NCBI GenBank assembly: GCA_017522685.1
Contig: JAFWYN010000026.1
Coordinates: 1 to 64,000, forward strand
Length of the DNA stretch: 64,000 nt
DNA from: Lachnospiraceae bacterium
GTDB lineage: Bacteria > Bacillota_A > Clostridia > Lachnospirales > Lachnospiraceae
Reading direction: 5' to 3'
Made by a program: the position numbers and the translations under genes. The notes beneath the pieces were generated by a model. The model did no database searches. It had not been told where the DNA came from and saw nothing but the letters and a program-made list of their open reading frames with translations. Of the stretch, positions 34,705-42,662 are shown piece by piece. The number at the start of each line of letters is the position of its first letter. Within the stretch, counting starts at the first letter, position 1.

Positions 34705-35565
34705 ATGAAAAAAAGATTTTGGATATTATTGGCAGTGATTATGATATTTTGCGTGGGTTGCTCAAAGAAGGAAGAAGGAAAACAAACAGACTCTTCAGCG
34801 ACCTTAAATGAAACGAAAGTGCCTGCTGCGGAAGCACCGACAGAGGCACCTACCCCGGCTCCCACAGAGGCACCTACACCTGAACCTACACCAGTGCCCA
34901 CTCCTGTCCCTGCAGAACCAATATATGTAGATTTTTCCGAGGGACAGCCGCAGGGTTATGAGATAGCAGACGGATGGACCAACGGCAGCATGTTCAATGT
35001 GACCTGGAGAAAGAGTAATGTCACCTTTGAAGATGGGAAAATGCAGCTGATCATTGATAAGGATGGGAAGGCAATAGGTGACATTCCTTATAGCGGAGGA
35101 GAATTCAGAACCCGGAAGTTTTATGGATATGGAAGATATGAGGTGTGTATGAAGCCCATTAAGAATGATGGTGTGGTTTCATCTTTCTTTACCTATACCG
35201 GTCCTTCCGACAAGAACCCCTGGGACGAGATTGATATTGAATTTACCGGAAAGGATACTACCAAGGTACAGTTCAACTACTTCACCAGTGGTCGCGGCAA
35301 TCATGAATATATGCATGAGTTGGGTTTTGATGCCTCAGAAGATTTTCATACCTATGCTTTTGAGTGGTATGAGGACAAAATCGTATGGTTTGTGGACGGT
35401 GTGGAAGTGCATAGTGCGAATCAGCTGATTCCGGTGACAAGAGGTAAGATAATGATGAACGCCTGGTGCGGTACCGGAGTGGATAGCTGGCTGAATCCAT
35501 TTGATGACAGTAATCTGCCTTTAGTTGCTGAGTACAAATGGTTCAGTTATACCCCTTTTGAATAA
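34705..35565 (+). CDS. GH16-family beta-glucanase lipoprotein (lichenase/laminarinase type)
   Basis: The 286-residue protein has a lipoprotein signal (MKKRFWILLAVIMIFCVGC). A Pro/Thr/Glu-rich linker with repeats of PTEAPTPAP type covers residues about 45-75. A GH16 jelly roll then holds the catalytic motif DEIDIEF. Family enzymes hydrolyse mixed-linkage or beta-1,3-glucans by a retaining mechanism. It should be tethered outside the cell. GGGAGG lies ten bases before the ATG and TATAAT at 34670-34675 may be its -10. An AraC-type regulator gene follows by 12 bp. Confidence 0.93.
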   Translation: MKKRFWILLAVIMIFCVGCSKKEEGKQTDSSATLNETKVPAAEAPTEAPTPAPTEAPTPEPTPVPTPVPAEPIYVDFSEGQPQGYEIADGWTNGSMFNVTWRKSNVTFEDGKMQLIIDKDGKAIGDIPYSGGEFRTRKFYGYGRYEVCMKPIKNDGVVSSFFTYTGPSDKNPWDEIDIEFTGKDTTKVQFNYFTSGRGNHEYMHELGFDASEDFHTYAFEWYEDKIVWFVDGVEVHSANQLIPVTRGKIMMNAWCGTGVDSWLNPFDDSNLPLVAEYKWFSYTPFE

Positions 35566-35577
35566 TGGTAGGAAGTT

Positions 35578-36318
35578 ATGAATATTGATAAAAAATTGAT
35601 GCATACAGAGTTTCTGAATCGTGAATACAACATATCCCACATGGCTTATGAACGGGAAATGGCCTTTTTTCAGAGTATCCGTGAGGGTGACTGGGAAAAA
35701 GTACGGAGTCTCTTTAAGCCGCTGGCAAACGGGGAGATGGGAAAGCTTAGTGAGGATAAGGTGCGCAACCTGAAATATCACTTGGTGATTACAGTGGCAC
35801 TGATTACGCGTTATTGTATCGAGGGTGGTATGGAAATGGAAGCCGCCTATAATTTGAGCGATATTTATATCCGTAATGTGGATGAGTGCGAAACAGAAGT
35901 GGAAATCAATCTGCTTCATCGTGCCATCATTGAAGATTATACCAAGCGGATGCAGAGTGTTCGCAAAAAGAACAATTATCCGAAAGCCATAATGATTTGC
36001 ATGGATTATATTTATGATAATCTGCATACGAAGATTACCTTGGATACGCTGGCGGAAACGGTGGGCTTAAGTCCTGCATATCTGTCCCGTATGTTTCACA
36101 AGGAAGTGGGGATGACAGTATCCGAATATATTGTGAAAAAAAGGATACAGGCAGCGGAAAATATGCTGAAATACTCTGAATACACAGCTTCCGAAATTGC
36201 CAGCTATCTTTGCTTCAGTTCCGAGAGTCATTTCATTCACTTATTTAAGAAGCATACCGGCGATACCCCCAAAATTTATCAGAAAAAGCATTTTCGAACC
36301 CGCTATGGTGAAAAGTAG
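35578..36318 (+). CDS. AraC-family transcriptional regulator
   Basis: The 246-residue protein has an N-terminal helical sensor region of unknown type (about residues 1-140). A C-terminal AraC double HTH follows (ITLDTLAETVGLSPAYLSRMFHKEVGM; SEIASYLCFSSESHFIHLFKKHTG). It is 12 bp after the GH16 gene and probably in one transcript, so it may regulate beta-glucan use. The sensor lacks a visible cupin and resembles the YesN-type helical part of other Firmicute regulators. Ligand unknown. Confidence 0.87.
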   Translation: MNIDKKLMHTEFLNREYNISHMAYEREMAFFQSIREGDWEKVRSLFKPLANGEMGKLSEDKVRNLKYHLVITVALITRYCIEGGMEMEAAYNLSDIYIRNVDECETEVEINLLHRAIIEDYTKRMQSVRKKNNYPKAIMICMDYIYDNLHTKITLDTLAETVGLSPAYLSRMFHKEVGMTVSEYIVKKRIQAAENMLKYSEYTASEIASYLCFSSESHFIHLFKKHTGDTPKIYQKKHFRTRYGEK

Positions 36319-36409
36319 GTGCAAATTACGGAATGTTTTAGCCGAAAACGGAAATACTGTTATTGAGTAACATCAGGAACGTATTTTATGGAAAACAGGG
36401 TGGAAAGTC

Positions 36410-37909
36410 ATGAAGGACTATTTGAAAGAATTTAAAGAATATAGACATAAGCTGGCACATTATAAGCATGTAATGACCCAATTGCAGTGGGATATGCAGA
36501 CCCAGACTCCGACGAAGGGCTTTGAAAATAAGGTGGAAACCCTTACTTATTTTTCTTCACAGGCATTTGAGTTAGAGACTTCCGAAGAATACGGCAAACT
36601 TCTGAAGGAATTGATGAAGGAAAAAGAATTTGAAAAGTTGGATGTGGCCATGCAGGTCACTGTGAAAAGAGCACGGAAAGAGTATGAAGAAAATAAGAGA
36701 ATACCGGCAGCATTTTATGAAGAGATGGTCAGAGCGGCGTCCCATTCCCAGAAGGCCTGGGAGGAAGCGAAGAATCGTAAGGATTACAGCATTTTCTGCC
36801 CCCATTTGCAGAAAATGATAGAGTATCGCAAGCAGTTGATGAATTATACCAGGCCCGATATGGAGGCTTATGACGCCATGTTGGATTCTTTTGAAAAAGG
36901 GATGGACAGTGATACCATAGACGGATTATTTGAGGAATTGAAGGCAGGACTGGTACCACTCATACAGAAGATTTCAGGGAAGCCGGAGCCGGACGTACAA
37001 ATATTTCAGGGAGAGTATCCGAAGCATTTACAACAGGAATGGAGTGCTTATTTGCTGGATTATATAGGTTTTGATAAAGAAGCCGGTGTGATAAGTGAGA
37101 GCGAACATCCTTTTACCATGGGATTTGGTCCCAAGGATGTAAGGGTGACCAATCATTACAGAAAGCAAGAAGCCATCAATGCCATGTTCAGCATCATTCA
37201 CGAGGGCGGACATGCCATCTTTGAACAAGGTGTGGATGAACAGTATGAGGATACAGCCTTAACAGAAATTAACTTTTTAGGTCTTCACGAAAGCCAGTCC
37301 CGGTTTTTTGAGAATATTTTAGGAAGAAATATTAATTTCTGGCGACCGATTTATATCAAGCTGGGAGAATATATGCCACAGTTTAAACAGATTTCTTTGG
37401 AGGATTTTTATCGGGAAATCAATCATGTGGCGCCTGGATTCATCCGCATAGATTCGGATGAGGTCAGTTACAGTCTGCACATTATCCTGCGGTATGAAAT
37501 GGAAAAGGCCATTTTTCGGGATGGTGTAGAAGCGAAGGACTTGCCCAAGCTTTGGAATGATAAGATGGAGGAACTGCTGGGAATCCGTCCGGACAACGAT
37601 GCCGACGGAATATTGCAGGATATACATTGGTCCGATGGTTCCTTCGGATATTTCCCTACCTATGCACTGGGCAATATTTTTGACGGTATGTTTTTGGAAA
37701 CCCTTACGGAAGAACTGGGGGATGTGGACACCCTTTTGGCAGACGGTCGTATCAAAGATATCACCGCCTGGATACATGACAAAATCCACAAGTACGGCTC
37801 TCTACGCACCGGCAAAGAAGTGGTGGAACATGTCTGCGGCAAGCCTGTCAGTGCCAAACCCATTCTCAAATACTTTGAAGAAAAATATACGAAACTTTAT
37901 GACCTATAA
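36410..37909 (+). CDS. M32-family metallocarboxypeptidase
   Basis: The 499-residue protein has the zinc motif HEGGH (IIHEGGHAIFEQG), the family landmark HESQSRFFEN and the C-terminal IRPDNDADGILQDIHWSDGSFGYFPTYALGN. M32 enzymes (carboxypeptidase Taq, PfuCP) are cytoplasmic, cut C-terminal residues and usually have about 500 residues. The length fits. It has its own hairpin after the stop and no functional link to its neighbours that I can see. Confidence 0.94.
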   Translation: MKDYLKEFKEYRHKLAHYKHVMTQLQWDMQTQTPTKGFENKVETLTYFSSQAFELETSEEYGKLLKELMKEKEFEKLDVAMQVTVKRARKEYEENKRIPAAFYEEMVRAASHSQKAWEEAKNRKDYSIFCPHLQKMIEYRKQLMNYTRPDMEAYDAMLDSFEKGMDSDTIDGLFEELKAGLVPLIQKISGKPEPDVQIFQGEYPKHLQQEWSAYLLDYIGFDKEAGVISESEHPFTMGFGPKDVRVTNHYRKQEAINAMFSIIHEGGHAIFEQGVDEQYEDTALTEINFLGLHESQSRFFENILGRNINFWRPIYIKLGEYMPQFKQISLEDFYREINHVAPGFIRIDSDEVSYSLHIILRYEMEKAIFRDGVEAKDLPKLWNDKMEELLGIRPDNDADGILQDIHWSDGSFGYFPTYALGNIFDGMFLETLTEELGDVDTLLADGRIKDITAWIHDKIHKYGSLRTGKEVVEHVCGKPVSAKPILKYFEEKYTKLYDL

Positions 37910-37910
37910 T

Positions 37911-37946
37911 CAAAGACAGCCGGCCCCTATGGACCGGCTGTCTTTG
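37911..37946. terminator. Hairpin after the M32 carboxypeptidase gene
   Basis: AAAGACAGCCGG and CCGGCTGTCTTT are perfect 12-bp arms with A/T ends. The T run is short, so termination is probable but not certain. Confidence 0.65.
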
Positions 37947-37993
37947 GATGGAGAATGAAATGTGGATTTAATAAAATGTTTATAATATAACTA

Positions 37994-38021
37994 TTGAAAT
38001 TTACGCAGACTGTGTTATATT
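37994..38021 (+). promoter_or_regulatory. Probable promoter of clpB
   Basis: TTGAAA (37994-37999), a 16-bp spacer and TATATT (38016-38021). I see no CIRCE element or CtsR-type heptamer repeats. This leaves a 5' leader of about 210 nt. Confidence 0.5.
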
Positions 38022-38239
38022 AGTTATAGAACAGATGCGTTTTGTATATTGCCAGCACCAGGGGTTATATATGCCACGTAATGCAACCTTGGAAAAGACT
38101 TGTGACGAAGATTGTGTAGTATATGGCGGACAGTTATGTCCGACAGAGACATACAATCTGAGGAAAAAGTTTTTCCACGGGTGTGTGAGTGACATATATA
38201 TCCCCGGGAGCGGAAGAGATAAACAGGGGAGGTAGTGCC
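38022..38239 (+). other. Long 5' leader of clpB with small inverted repeats
   Basis: The leader holds CGGACA...TGTCCG (38127-38142) and a GGAAAAA-GTTTTTCC palindrome near 38162-38176. It also contains a 66-codon frame (38035-38235) with no convincing ribosome binding site. No known riboswitch is recognised. Confidence 0.4.
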
Positions 38240-40822
38240 ATGAATATTCAAAAATTTACACAAAAATCAATACAGGCGGTACAGGGCTGTGAGAAACTGG
38301 CTTATGAGTATGGCAATCAGGAGATAGAGCAGGAACATCTGCTTTACAGCCTGCTTACTTTGGAAGACAGCTTAATTTTGAAGCTGATTGAGAAGATGGA
38401 GATACAGAAGCAGTATTTCCTAAACCGTGTGGAGCAGGCTCTGAACAAAAGAGTAAAGGTACAGGGCGGCCAGCTTTTTATGGGACAGCATCTGAATAAG
38501 GTGCTCATCAGTGCAGAGGATGAGGCCAAGCAGCTGGGAGACGAATATGTATCCGTGGAGCATTTGTTTCTGGCTATGCTGAAGGCACCAAATAAGGAAA
38601 TTGCTGAGATTTTCAGAGAGTATGGTATCAGTAGAGAACGTTTTTTACAGGCACTTTCTACCGTGCGCGGCAATCAGAAGGTAACCAGTGACAATCCTGA
38701 GGCTACTTATGATACTTTGGAAAAGTATGGTCAGGATCTGGTGGAAAAGGCCCGCAATCAGAAGCTGGACCCGGTCATTGGCAGGGATAGCGAAATTCGA
38801 AATATTATCCGCATTCTTTCCAGAAAGACCAAGAACAATCCGGTACTGATCGGTGAACCCGGTGTAGGTAAGACTGCGGTGGTAGAGGGACTGGCCCAGC
38901 GTATTGTACGCGGGGATGTACCTCAGGGACTGAAGGATAAGAAGATTTTTGCCCTGGATATGGGTGCTTTAGTGGCAGGAGCCAAATATCGTGGTGAATT
39001 TGAAGAACGTTTGAAAGCGGTGCTGGAAGATGTGAAGAATTCTGACGGACAGATTATCCTATTTATCGATGAGTTGCATACCATTGTGGGTGCCGGTAAG
39101 ACGGACGGAGCCTTGGATGCCGGCAATATGTTGAAACCAATGTTGGCACGAGGTGAGTTGCACTGTATTGGTGCTACTACCTTGGATGAGTACCGCCAGT
39201 ATATTGAGAAGGACCCTGCGTTGGAGCGCCGTTTCCAGCCGGTGCTGGTGGATGAGCCTACAGTGGAGGATACCATATCCATTCTGCGTGGTTTGAAGGA
39301 ACGTTACGAAGTGTATCACGGTGTGAAGATTATGGACAATGCTCTGGTAAGTGCGGCTGTGCTTTCCCATCGCTATATTTCTGACCGTTTCCTGCCGGAT
39401 AAGGCTATTGACCTGGTAGATGAGGCTTGTGCCTTGATTAAGACCGAGATGGACAGTATGCCTACAGAACTGGATGAATTGCAACGTAAGTGCATGCTAC
39501 TGGAGATAGAAGAGGCAGCTTTGAAGAAGGAAGAGGACGGACTAAGCAAAGAACGTCTGGAGAATCTTCAGAAGGAACTGGCTGAGGTAAAAGACGCATT
39601 CAATGCCCGCAAAGCACAGTGGGATAACGAAAAGAAGTCGGTAGAGAATTTATCCAAGCTGAGGGAACAGATTGATGAGGTGAACAGCCAGATTCAGATC
39701 GCCCAGAGAGAAGGAAATCTGGAAAAGGCAGCAGAGCTTTCCTATGGTACTCTGCCCGGTTTAAAGAAACAGTTGGAAATGGAAGAAGACCGTGTAAACG
39801 AAGGCGAGTTGACCTTGGTAAGGGAAAAAGTATCCGATGAGGAAATCGCAAAGATTATTTCCCGTTGGACCGGTATTCCGGTAGCCAAGTTGACAGAGAG
39901 TGAGCGCAATAAGACGCTGCATCTGGATGACGAGCTGCATAAGAGAGTGATTGGTCAGGAGGAGGGTGTGACCAAGGTGACGGAGGCTATCATCCGTTCC
40001 AAGGCAGGCATCAAAGACCCCTCAAAACCCATCGGTTCCTTCCTGTTTTTGGGACCTACCGGTGTGGGTAAGACAGAACTTGCGAAGAGTCTGGCGGCCT
40101 CTCTTTTCGATGATGAAAACAATATGGTGCGTATCGATATGAGTGAGTATATGGAGAAATACTCCGTATCCAGACTTATCGGAGCGCCTCCCGGATATGT
40201 GGGCTATGAAGAGGGTGGCCAGCTGACGGAAGCGGTGCGCAGAAAGCCCTACAGCGTGGTGCTTTTTGATGAAATTGAGAAGGCCCATCCGGATGTGTTT
40301 AATGTGCTTTTACAGGTGCTGGATGACGGTCGGATCACGGATTCCCAGGGACGTACTGTGGACTTTAAGAATACCATACTGATTATGACCTCCAATATTG
40401 GTGCCCATTATCTGTTGGAAGGCATACAGGAGGACGGTACTATCTCCGAGATGGCAGAGGAACTGGTAATGAATGATTTGCGGAATCATTTCAGACCCGA
40501 GTTTCTAAACCGTTTGGATGAGACCATATTGTTTAAGCCTTTAACCAAGGCTAATATTGGTGGAATCATCGATTTGATTATTGCCGATTTGAATGAACGT
40601 CTGGCAGACCGGAACCTGACCATAGAGGTGAGCGAAGAAGCGCAGGAGTTTATCGTGGAGCAGGCTTATGACCCTGTTTACGGTGCCAGACCTCTGAAAC
40701 GATATATCCAGAAATATGTGGAAACACTGGCAGCCAAGCTGATTCTGGCAGATAAGGTAAGAGGTGGAGATACCATAGTGATTGGCTTGAAGGAAGAAGA
40801 TTTGGTGGCAGAAGTGAAGTAG
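38240..40822 (+). CDS. clpB: ATP-dependent chaperone ClpB
   Basis: The 860-residue Hsp100 disaggregase has a Clp N domain (residues 1-145), AAA-1 with Walker A GEPGVGKT, a coiled-coil middle domain (about 405-520), and AAA-2 with Walker A GPTGVGKT and Walker [12 protein letters not shown]. It rescues aggregated proteins with DnaK. It lacks a ClpP-binding IGF loop as expected for ClpB. GGGGAGG lies seven bases before ATG 38240. A strong terminator follows. Confidence 0.96.
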   Translation: MNIQKFTQKSIQAVQGCEKLAYEYGNQEIEQEHLLYSLLTLEDSLILKLIEKMEIQKQYFLNRVEQALNKRVKVQGGQLFMGQHLNKVLISAEDEAKQLGDEYVSVEHLFLAMLKAPNKEIAEIFREYGISRERFLQALSTVRGNQKVTSDNPEATYDTLEKYGQDLVEKARNQKLDPVIGRDSEIRNIIRILSRKTKNNPVLIGEPGVGKTAVVEGLAQRIVRGDVPQGLKDKKIFALDMGALVAGAKYRGEFEERLKAVLEDVKNSDGQIILFIDELHTIVGAGKTDGALDAGNMLKPMLARGELHCIGATTLDEYRQYIEKDPALERRFQPVLVDEPTVEDTISILRGLKERYEVYHGVKIMDNALVSAAVLSHRYISDRFLPDKAIDLVDEACALIKTEMDSMPTELDELQRKCMLLEIEEAALKKEEDGLSKERLENLQKELAEVKDAFNARKAQWDNEKKSVENLSKLREQIDEVNSQIQIAQREGNLEKAAELSYGTLPGLKKQLEMEEDRVNEGELTLVREKVSDEEIAKIISRWTGIPVAKLTESERNKTLHLDDELHKRVIGQEEGVTKVTEAIIRSKAGIKDPSKPIGSFLFLGPTGVGKTELAKSLAASLFDDENNMVRIDMSEYMEKYSVSRLIGAPPGYVGYEEGGQLTEAVRRKPYSVVLFDEIEKAHPDVFNVLLQVLDDGRITDSQGRTVDFKNTILIMTSNIGAHYLLEGIQEDGTISEMAEELVMNDLRNHFRPEFLNRLDETILFKPLTKANIGGIIDLIIADLNERLADRNLTIEVSEEAQEFIVEQAYDPVYGARPLKRYIQKYVETLAAKLILADKVRGGDTIVIGLKEEDLVAEVK

Positions 40823-40832
40823 ATATGTAATG

Positions 40833-40875
40833 AAAGCTTCCCGTCCATTCAAAAGAATGGACGGGAAGCTTTTGT
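40833..40875 (+). terminator. Intrinsic terminator of clpB
   Basis: Perfect 18-bp arms lie at 40833-40850 and 40855-40872, beginning AAAGCTTCCC, with a four-base loop. A short T tract completes it. Confidence 0.85.
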
Positions 40876-41009
40876 GTAGCGAACGCGCTTGTAAACTGAA
40901 ATTCATCAACATGTTGAGGTTTTTGAAAAGGCGGGAATAGTCGGTTAATATGTTTGTGTTTTCAACCAGTGATACAACCATCTCGACAAAAAATCTCCCT
41001 CTGTTTCTA

Positions 41010-41936
41010 TTAGTTCTGCGCTGACAGATCTGCAATCCTCTCTCTCGGATGCTGTCCCTCAACCTCCAGATTATAGCCTTTTTCTTCAAGCCACACAAGA
41101 ATTTGCTCAAACTGCTGAATTGCCTTTTCTTTTTCTCCCATCAAAGCGAGCACTTCTGCTTTGGAAAACAAATGAGAAATCGTTTCGGAATCCTTCGAAA
41201 TTCTGTCGTAATACGAAATGGCCTCCTCATATCTTCCAAACCCCCAGCACAAATCTCCGGCTCCCTCAAGTACAGCATCATTATGTTCGTCAATTTTTAT
41301 CGCAGTTTCAAGAACACTCCATGCTTCCTCTTTTCTTCCCATTCTTTGAAGTGCCCATGTATAACAACATATTGCTGTCACGTTTTCCGGTTCCTCTTCC
41401 ACCCACTTTTTGTAGTCAGAAAGAACTTCCTCCCCTTTATGTAACTTCAGCAGAAGCTCTGAAAGACATCTTCTTGCAATAAGCCAGTCTCTCCCTCGTT
41501 CTGCATCTCCTTCCCGAACCGCACGTCTTAAGTTATACAGTGCCACCTCCATATCCTTTGATGCACGTAATTGGTAAAGGCAACCGTAACACCGATAGTC
41601 CTCTGCTTCGGCTGTTCCGGACAAAATCCTTTCCTCATAACCTTCCACAGCACGCCTAAAATCCGATTCCAACCCACTTAACTCGTAGTTTGTCCACAAC
41701 TCTCCTTCCGCACCCCCATAGGCCGGATATTTTCTTGCCGGTACATCTTGAAACAGACCATCAATCGTTACACCAAAGCATTCTGCCAGTAACGGAAGCA
41801 AAGAAATATCCGGAGAGTACAAACCCTGCTCCCACTTTGAAACAGCCTGCGCAGATACCCCCAACAATTCTCCGAGTTTTTCCTGTGACAGTTTCTTTTC
41901 TAACCGTAAATTTCGGATGTTTTCATTTAATGTCAT
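41010..41936 (-). CDS. XRE-family regulator with C-terminal TPR repeats
   Basis: The 308-residue protein has an N-terminal Cro/CI-type HTH (residues 5-60: LRLEKKLSQEKLGELLGVSAQAVSKWEQG). The C-terminal region of about 240 residues is made of TPR-like helix pairs (CCYTWALQRMGRKEEAWSVLETAIKI, GAGDLCWGFGRYEEAISYYDRI). This layout is seen in peptide- or protein-sensing regulators of Firmicutes. AGGAGGG six bases before the ATG supports the start. The gene is divergent from the GH36 gene, with the inverted-repeat array between them. Confidence 0.87.
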   Translation of the reverse strand: MTLNENIRNLRLEKKLSQEKLGELLGVSAQAVSKWEQGLYSPDISLLPLLAECFGVTIDGLFQDVPARKYPAYGGAEGELWTNYELSGLESDFRRAVEGYEERILSGTAEAEDYRCYGCLYQLRASKDMEVALYNLRRAVREGDAERGRDWLIARRCLSELLLKLHKGEEVLSDYKKWVEEEPENVTAICCYTWALQRMGRKEEAWSVLETAIKIDEHNDAVLEGAGDLCWGFGRYEEAISYYDRISKDSETISHLFSKAEVLALMGEKEKAIQQFEQILVWLEEKGYNLEVEGQHPRERIADLSAQN

Positions 41937-42153
41937 ATAATGCCCTCCTTTTCATTTGCTAATTGCAAAACAATTAGCGTTTCCTTACAGTTTTCATAAC
42001 TCAGTTGCGCAATCGTTATTGTGACTTTAGTATAACACCTATTATTTTAACTTTACAGAAAGCAAATGGATTACTTTCTTATCAACGAATGGTTGATTTC
42101 ATCAAAAGTTGTCCCTACAAATTAATTTATATTTTATTTCAATTATTTTCTAT

Positions 42154-42184
42154 AAAAAAGATGTCTAAGTTAATAGACATCTTT
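42154..42184 (-). terminator. Minus-strand intrinsic terminator in the array spacer
   Basis: AAAGATGTCT (42157-42166) and AGACATCTTT (42175-42184) form a perfect 10-bp stem. Read on the minus strand it ends in six T. It lies upstream of the XRE gene, so it would stop a leftward transcript that begins in or beyond the repeat array. Confidence 0.7.
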
Positions 42185-42226
42185 CATAACAGAAAATTTC
42201 CTTCTACTTATTCATTATTACCATAT

Positions 42227-42478
42227 TGGGCACCAGTTCATTTAAATCCACATTAATGCCCAATAAATTACTTATAAATCTGTATTAAAACCTAAATTCA
42301 TATCATTTGGGCATACAGAATTAAAAACAAGAAGCAGTGCCCAGAAATAAACCTCTTTTGTGGGCAGAAACACGCATTTTTATGTGGCTATGCCCAAATG
42401 CCACCTTTTTAAGGGATTTCCCTTCTAAAATTGCTATTATATTGGGTATGAAAACAATAAAACGTAGGTTTATGCCCA
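42227..42478. repeat. Array of four 36-bp units, each TGGGCA-N24-TGCCCA
   Basis: Units lie at 42227-42262, 42308-42343, 42361-42396 and 42443-42478. Each begins TGGGCA (TGGGTA in the fourth) and ends TGCCCA, with exactly 24 bp between. Flanks often extend the half-sites to TTTGGGCATA/TATGCCCAAA. The inner 24 bp differ between units. Gaps between units are 45, 17 and 46 bp. The whole region is A+T-rich. It lies between the divergent XRE-TPR and GH36 genes, so it may be a set of operators. Confidence 0.85.
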
Positions 42479-42598
42479 AAGGCATGTGACTTCAAGCATT
42501 CCTCTCTATTATACCATCGTAGAGACAGACGTACAATGCTATGCGTAGCACATTGTCATGTCATTGGTGGGGAGTAAGTCATAGCTGTGCTTTTCCCA

Positions 42599-42627
42599 TT
42601 GTAATATGAATATGAAATTGTTAAAAT
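42599..42627 (+). promoter_or_regulatory. Promoter of the GH36 gene
   Basis: TTGTAA (42599-42604), a 17-bp spacer and TAAAAT (42622-42627), about 36 bp before the start codon. Confidence 0.5.
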
Positions 42628-42662
42628 GAAAGTAAGATTTTATGGAAAGGTCGGGTATTGCA

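Noticed and set aside
38035..38235. 66-codon frame in the clpB leader
   Set aside because: No ribosome binding site, unnatural composition, and it ends just before clpB. More likely leader RNA.
40904..40915. 12-bp palindrome TCAACATGTTGA after clpB
   Set aside because: Short, without T tract or a nearby start codon; common enough to be chance.
42005..42256. Plus-strand 83-codon frame at the left of the array
   Set aside because: A+T-rich noncoding spacer with a terminator and array half-sites inside it; no ribosome binding site.
42227..42478. Possible CRISPR array
   Set aside because: Only 6-bp inverted ends are conserved, there are no long direct repeats, unit gaps vary (45, 17, 46 bp), and no cas genes are present.
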